DNA of 24,906 nucleotides from NCBI GenBank assembly GCA_027064245.1, contig JAMOPZ010000491.1:1-24906 (forward strand), in the 5' to 3' direction. This DNA comes from Campylobacterales bacterium. GTDB lineage: Bacteria > Campylobacterota > Campylobacteria > Campylobacterales > Arcobacteraceae. The notes below the pieces were generated by a model. That model was not told the origin of the DNA. It made no database searches and worked only from the letters and a program-made list of their open reading frames with translations. Shown piece after piece: positions 22,645 to 24,906 of the stretch; position 1 is the stretch's first letter, and each line of letters starts with the position of its first letter. Both the position numbers and the translations under genes were made by a program.

Positions 22645-24743
22645 ATTTTTTAGAAATAGAAAAAGAAAATATAAATACTAAGTATTTACTAGTGTTGATT
22701 GCTATTGCTTATATGTTTAGTATAGGTGTTAGAATGATATGGGTTTATCAGTTCAATGGTTTAGATAACTTTATGTGGACTGACCAACTAATGATAAATA
22801 CAAATGATGGTTATATCTGGGGAACTAGTGCATTAAATGAGCTAACGGGGAATTTTGAAAACAATCCTAGAATTATGGATATGTTTGGGTATGCAACGAT
22901 ATTTTTTACATATTTAGCTGTTAAAATAACACCTTTTAGTTTAGATACTGTAATGTTATATATGCCAGCAGTAGTGTCAAGTATGGTTGTGATACCAATT
23001 ATTTTAATAGCAAGACTTTACAAACTGACTTTATGGGGATTTTTTGCAGCACTACTTGGAAGTATAGCTTGGAGTTACTATAATCGTACTATGATAGGTT
23101 ACTATGATACCGATATGTTCTCAGCCATGGCTCCTATATTTATACTCTACTTTTTAATGAAAACAATTGAATACGAAAGTTTAGATAACGCTCTGTACTC
23201 AGCATTGGCTATTTTAATCTATCCATTTCTTTATGATGCAGGTCTATCTATTGTTTATGCGATAGGGCTTATTTATATGGCTTATATGGTTGTTTTTCAT
23301 AGGAAAGAAGAGTTTACATATCAGTCTATTATTTTAATAGCGATAGCATTGCTTGGTATTCCTTCCTTAATAAAATTAGTAATCATTGGAACTGTATATT
23401 ATTTACTGAAAAATAAAGTTTTTCCTCTTCAACAATTAGTTATAGCTTCTGTTATAGTTGTAATAGCATTTTTAATAAGTGGAAATGTTGGAGGTATTAT
23501 ATGGGGCAAATTTTCATCATATCTTTTTAGAGGAACTGAAGCTGAGGGTTTACACTTTTTTCAAGTAAAGCAGACTGTACGAGAAGCAGGAACTATCCCA
23601 TTTTCAACTATGGCAAATAGAATAAGTGGGAGTAGTTTAGGTGTAATAGTCGCATTTATAGGCTATATACTATTAGTTATTAAGCATAGACCTTTTATTT
23701 TGGCACTTCCTCTGATAGGAATAGGTTTATTCTCTTTGTGGGGTGGGCTTAGGTTTACTGTGTACGCTGTACCAGTTGCAGCAATGAGCGCAATATTTTT
23801 ATTTTATGTTGTTGCATCTTATATCCGTAATGATATTGCAAAATATATTATGATTATAGGTTTGACAGTAGCTATGATTTTTCCAAATATTATACATATA
23901 ATAGGGTATAAAGTACCTACTGTATTTACTAAAACAGAAGTTCAAACACTAGATAAGCTAAAAACTATATCTGATAGTAAAGATTATACTTTAGCTTGGT
24001 GGGATTATGGGTATCCAATATGGTACTATTCAAATACAAATACTCTTATAGATGGTGGAAAGCATAATAATGATAATTTTATAATATCAAAAATATTAAC
24101 AAGTACATCTCAAATACAAGCTGCTAACTTATCAAGATTAGCAGTTGAAACTTATGTAAATAGCAACTATAAAATAGTAGCAGATACAATCTTTAAAAAT
24201 AAAAAAGAAAATCAACTTAATCCAAATATATTTCTTGAAGAGTTAAAAAAGAGAGATTATACACTTCCTAAAAAAACAAGAGATGTATATCTTTACCTAC
24301 CAAATAAAATGTTAAATATTTTACCAACTGTTACTCTTTTTTCAAATTTAGATTTAATGACAGGAAAACAAAATACTAGACCATTTTTTTATATTTCAAG
24401 AGGATTTAAAGACAGTGTAAAAACTATTAATTTAGGTAATAATATAATTATTAATAAACAAACAGGTGAAATAAATATAGGAAAACAGAAGTTAAAAGTT
24501 AATAGTTTTGTAGTAACTGAATATAATAATAAAGGAGTTCTACAAAAAAATATTCAAACTGTAGATAGAAACTCACCTATAAATGTTATCTTTATGAAAA
24601 ATTATAATCAATTTCTTGTTTTGGATCAAAAAATGTATAATTCATTATTTATCCAAATGTTTGCATTAGAAAATTATGATAAATCTTTATTTGAACCTGT
24701 AGTTTTAACTCCATTATCAAAAGTTTATAAGTTAAAAATTTAA
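22641..24743 (+). CDS. pglB: Oligosaccharyltransferase PglB (STT3 family)
   Basis: This 700-aa membrane protein transfers the lipid-linked oligosaccharide to asparagine in D/E-x-N-x-S/T sequons on the periplasmic side. About 13 hydrophobic helices occupy residues 15-420, and the rest is periplasmic. Visible catalytic features are NTNDGYIW with Asp56, GYYDTDM with Asp156/Asp158 (metal), TVREA with Glu315 in external loop 5 (TIxE-type) and WWDYG at 453-457 (sequon binding). KMLNI with Met557/Ile560 is the MxxI motif. All key positions are present, so the enzyme should be active. Length matches Campylobacter PglB (about 713 aa). The start is TTG 22641 in a TTGA overlap with the GT2 gene, preceded by AGGA at 22631-22634. 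Its place in an operon with nonulosonate genes suggests the N-glycan may contain that sugar. Confidence 0.96.
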   Translation: MNFLEIEKENINTKYLLVLIAIAYMFSIGVRMIWVYQFNGLDNFMWTDQLMINTNDGYIWGTSALNELTGNFENNPRIMDMFGYATIFFTYLAVKITPFSLDTVMLYMPAVVSSMVVIPIILIARLYKLTLWGFFAALLGSIAWSYYNRTMIGYYDTDMFSAMAPIFILYFLMKTIEYESLDNALYSALAILIYPFLYDAGLSIVYAIGLIYMAYMVVFHRKEEFTYQSIILIAIALLGIPSLIKLVIIGTVYYLLKNKVFPLQQLVIASVIVVIAFLISGNVGGIIWGKFSSYLFRGTEAEGLHFFQVKQTVREAGTIPFSTMANRISGSSLGVIVAFIGYILLVIKHRPFILALPLIGIGLFSLWGGLRFTVYAVPVAAMSAIFLFYVVASYIRNDIAKYIMIIGLTVAMIFPNIIHIIGYKVPTVFTKTEVQTLDKLKTISDSKDYTLAWWDYGYPIWYYSNTNTLIDGGKHNNDNFIISKILTSTSQIQAANLSRLAVETYVNSNYKIVADTIFKNKKENQLNPNIFLEELKKRDYTLPKKTRDVYLYLPNKMLNILPTVTLFSNLDLMTGKQNTRPFFYISRGFKDSVKTINLGNNIIINKQTGEINIGKQKLKVNSFVVTEYNNKGVLQKNIQTVDRNSPINVIFMKNYNQFLVLDQKMYNSLFIQMFALENYDKSLFEPVVLTPLSKVYKLKI

Positions 24744-24747
24744 TATT

Positions 24748-24906
24748 ATGACTAACTTTTTAAAAAATACTTTTGATTTATTATTATCATTTATAGGCTT
24801 ATTATTAATTTGGTGGATTATCTTACTTGCTTGGATAATAGCCTCAATAGAAACAAAATCAAATGGTTTCTTTTTTCAAAAAAGAGTAGGGCGATATGGA
24901 AAACTT
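24748..24906 (+). CDS. PglC-like polyprenyl-phosphate phosphoglycosyl transferase, N-terminal part (cut by window end)
   Basis: Fifty-three codons are visible, starting at ATG 24748, four bases after the pglB stop. The sequence has a short basic start (MTNFLKNTFD), one hydrophobic segment (about 11-33) and then SNGFFFQKRVGRYGKL. The last part is the F-F-x-Q-x-R-x-G motif at the start of the catalytic domain of monotopic phosphoglycosyl transferases (PglC/WcaJ/WbaP). It would transfer a sugar phosphate from a UDP-sugar to undecaprenyl phosphate, the first step of the lipid-linked glycan. The usual proline that bends the re-entrant helix (Ser-Pro in PglC) is absent, with Trp-Trp at the aligned place. 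The Asp-Glu catalytic dyad lies beyond the window. Confidence 0.88.
   Translation, partial: MTNFLKNTFDLLLSFIGLLLIWWIILLAWIIASIETKSNGFFFQKRVGRYGKL

Noticed and set aside
1..24906. tRNA or rRNA genes, insertion sequences, CRISPR arrays
   Set aside because: No cloverleaf-like GC-rich segments, transposase motifs, terminal inverted repeats or regularly spaced repeats were seen. Nearly all bases are in coding frames.

Overview
The window is AT-rich with very short intergenic gaps, frequent TTG/GTG starts and Campylobacter-type N-glycosylation genes (an STT3/PglB oligosaccharyltransferase and a PglK-like ABC flippase). It also carries the C-terminal part of a small ATP-dependent DNA ligase. I read it as a chromosomal surface-glycan locus of a Campylobacterota (Epsilonproteobacteria) member, perhaps Sulfurimonas- or Arcobacter-like. 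The genus is an inference. All genes are on the + strand.

Layout. (1) 3-587: end of an ATP-dependent DNA ligase, not part of the glycan locus. (2) 588-677: a promoter region with a perfect extended -10 box overlapped by a 15-bp palindrome. It is followed by a small EPS-type winged-helix regulator whose N-terminus appears to run past the first ATG. (3) 984-2042: an SDR sugar epimerase of the UDP-glucuronate 4-epimerase type. (4) 2039-12078: a legionaminic acid-type nonulosonate pathway. It holds a 4,6-dehydratase, a LegC aminotransferase, a NeuB/LegI synthase, a NeuC/LegG hydrolysing 2-epimerase, a PtmE-like sugar-1-phosphate nucleotidyltransferase and a CMP-sugar synthetase. Among them lie a FemAB/GNAT acyltransferase, a MaoC-GNAT fusion, a PIG-L deacetylase and a second DegT-like aminotransferase. 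(5) 12075-13784: the PglK-like flippase. (6) 13765-17177: a four-gene cassette of APH-like kinase, NodB-like deacetylase, FemAB/GNAT protein and thymidylate-kinase-like protein. (7) 17174-22644: two GT4 glycosyltransferases, a candidate nonulosonate transferase, a TviB/WbpO-type nucleotide-sugar dehydrogenase and a GT2 glycosyltransferase. (8) 22641-24743: PglB. (9) From 24748: the start of a PglC-like phosphoglycosyl transferase, cut by the window end.

From 2039 almost every gene overlaps or abuts the next, so this looks like one long translationally coupled operon, probably driven from near 600. The simplest model is as follows. A PglC-like enzyme starts a lipid-linked oligosaccharide, and the GT4/GT2 enzymes extend it with sugars that may include a uronic acid and a CMP-activated legionaminic-type sugar. 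The flippase turns it across the inner membrane, and PglB attaches it to asparagines of periplasmic proteins. The most unusual part is the set of enzymes that could tailor the sugar's N-acyl groups. A PIG-L deacetylase, a FemAB-like acyltransferase and a fused enoyl-CoA-hydratase/acyltransferase together suggest an N-(3-hydroxyacyl) nonulosonic acid. No RNA genes, CRISPR arrays, insertion sequences or clear terminators were seen.
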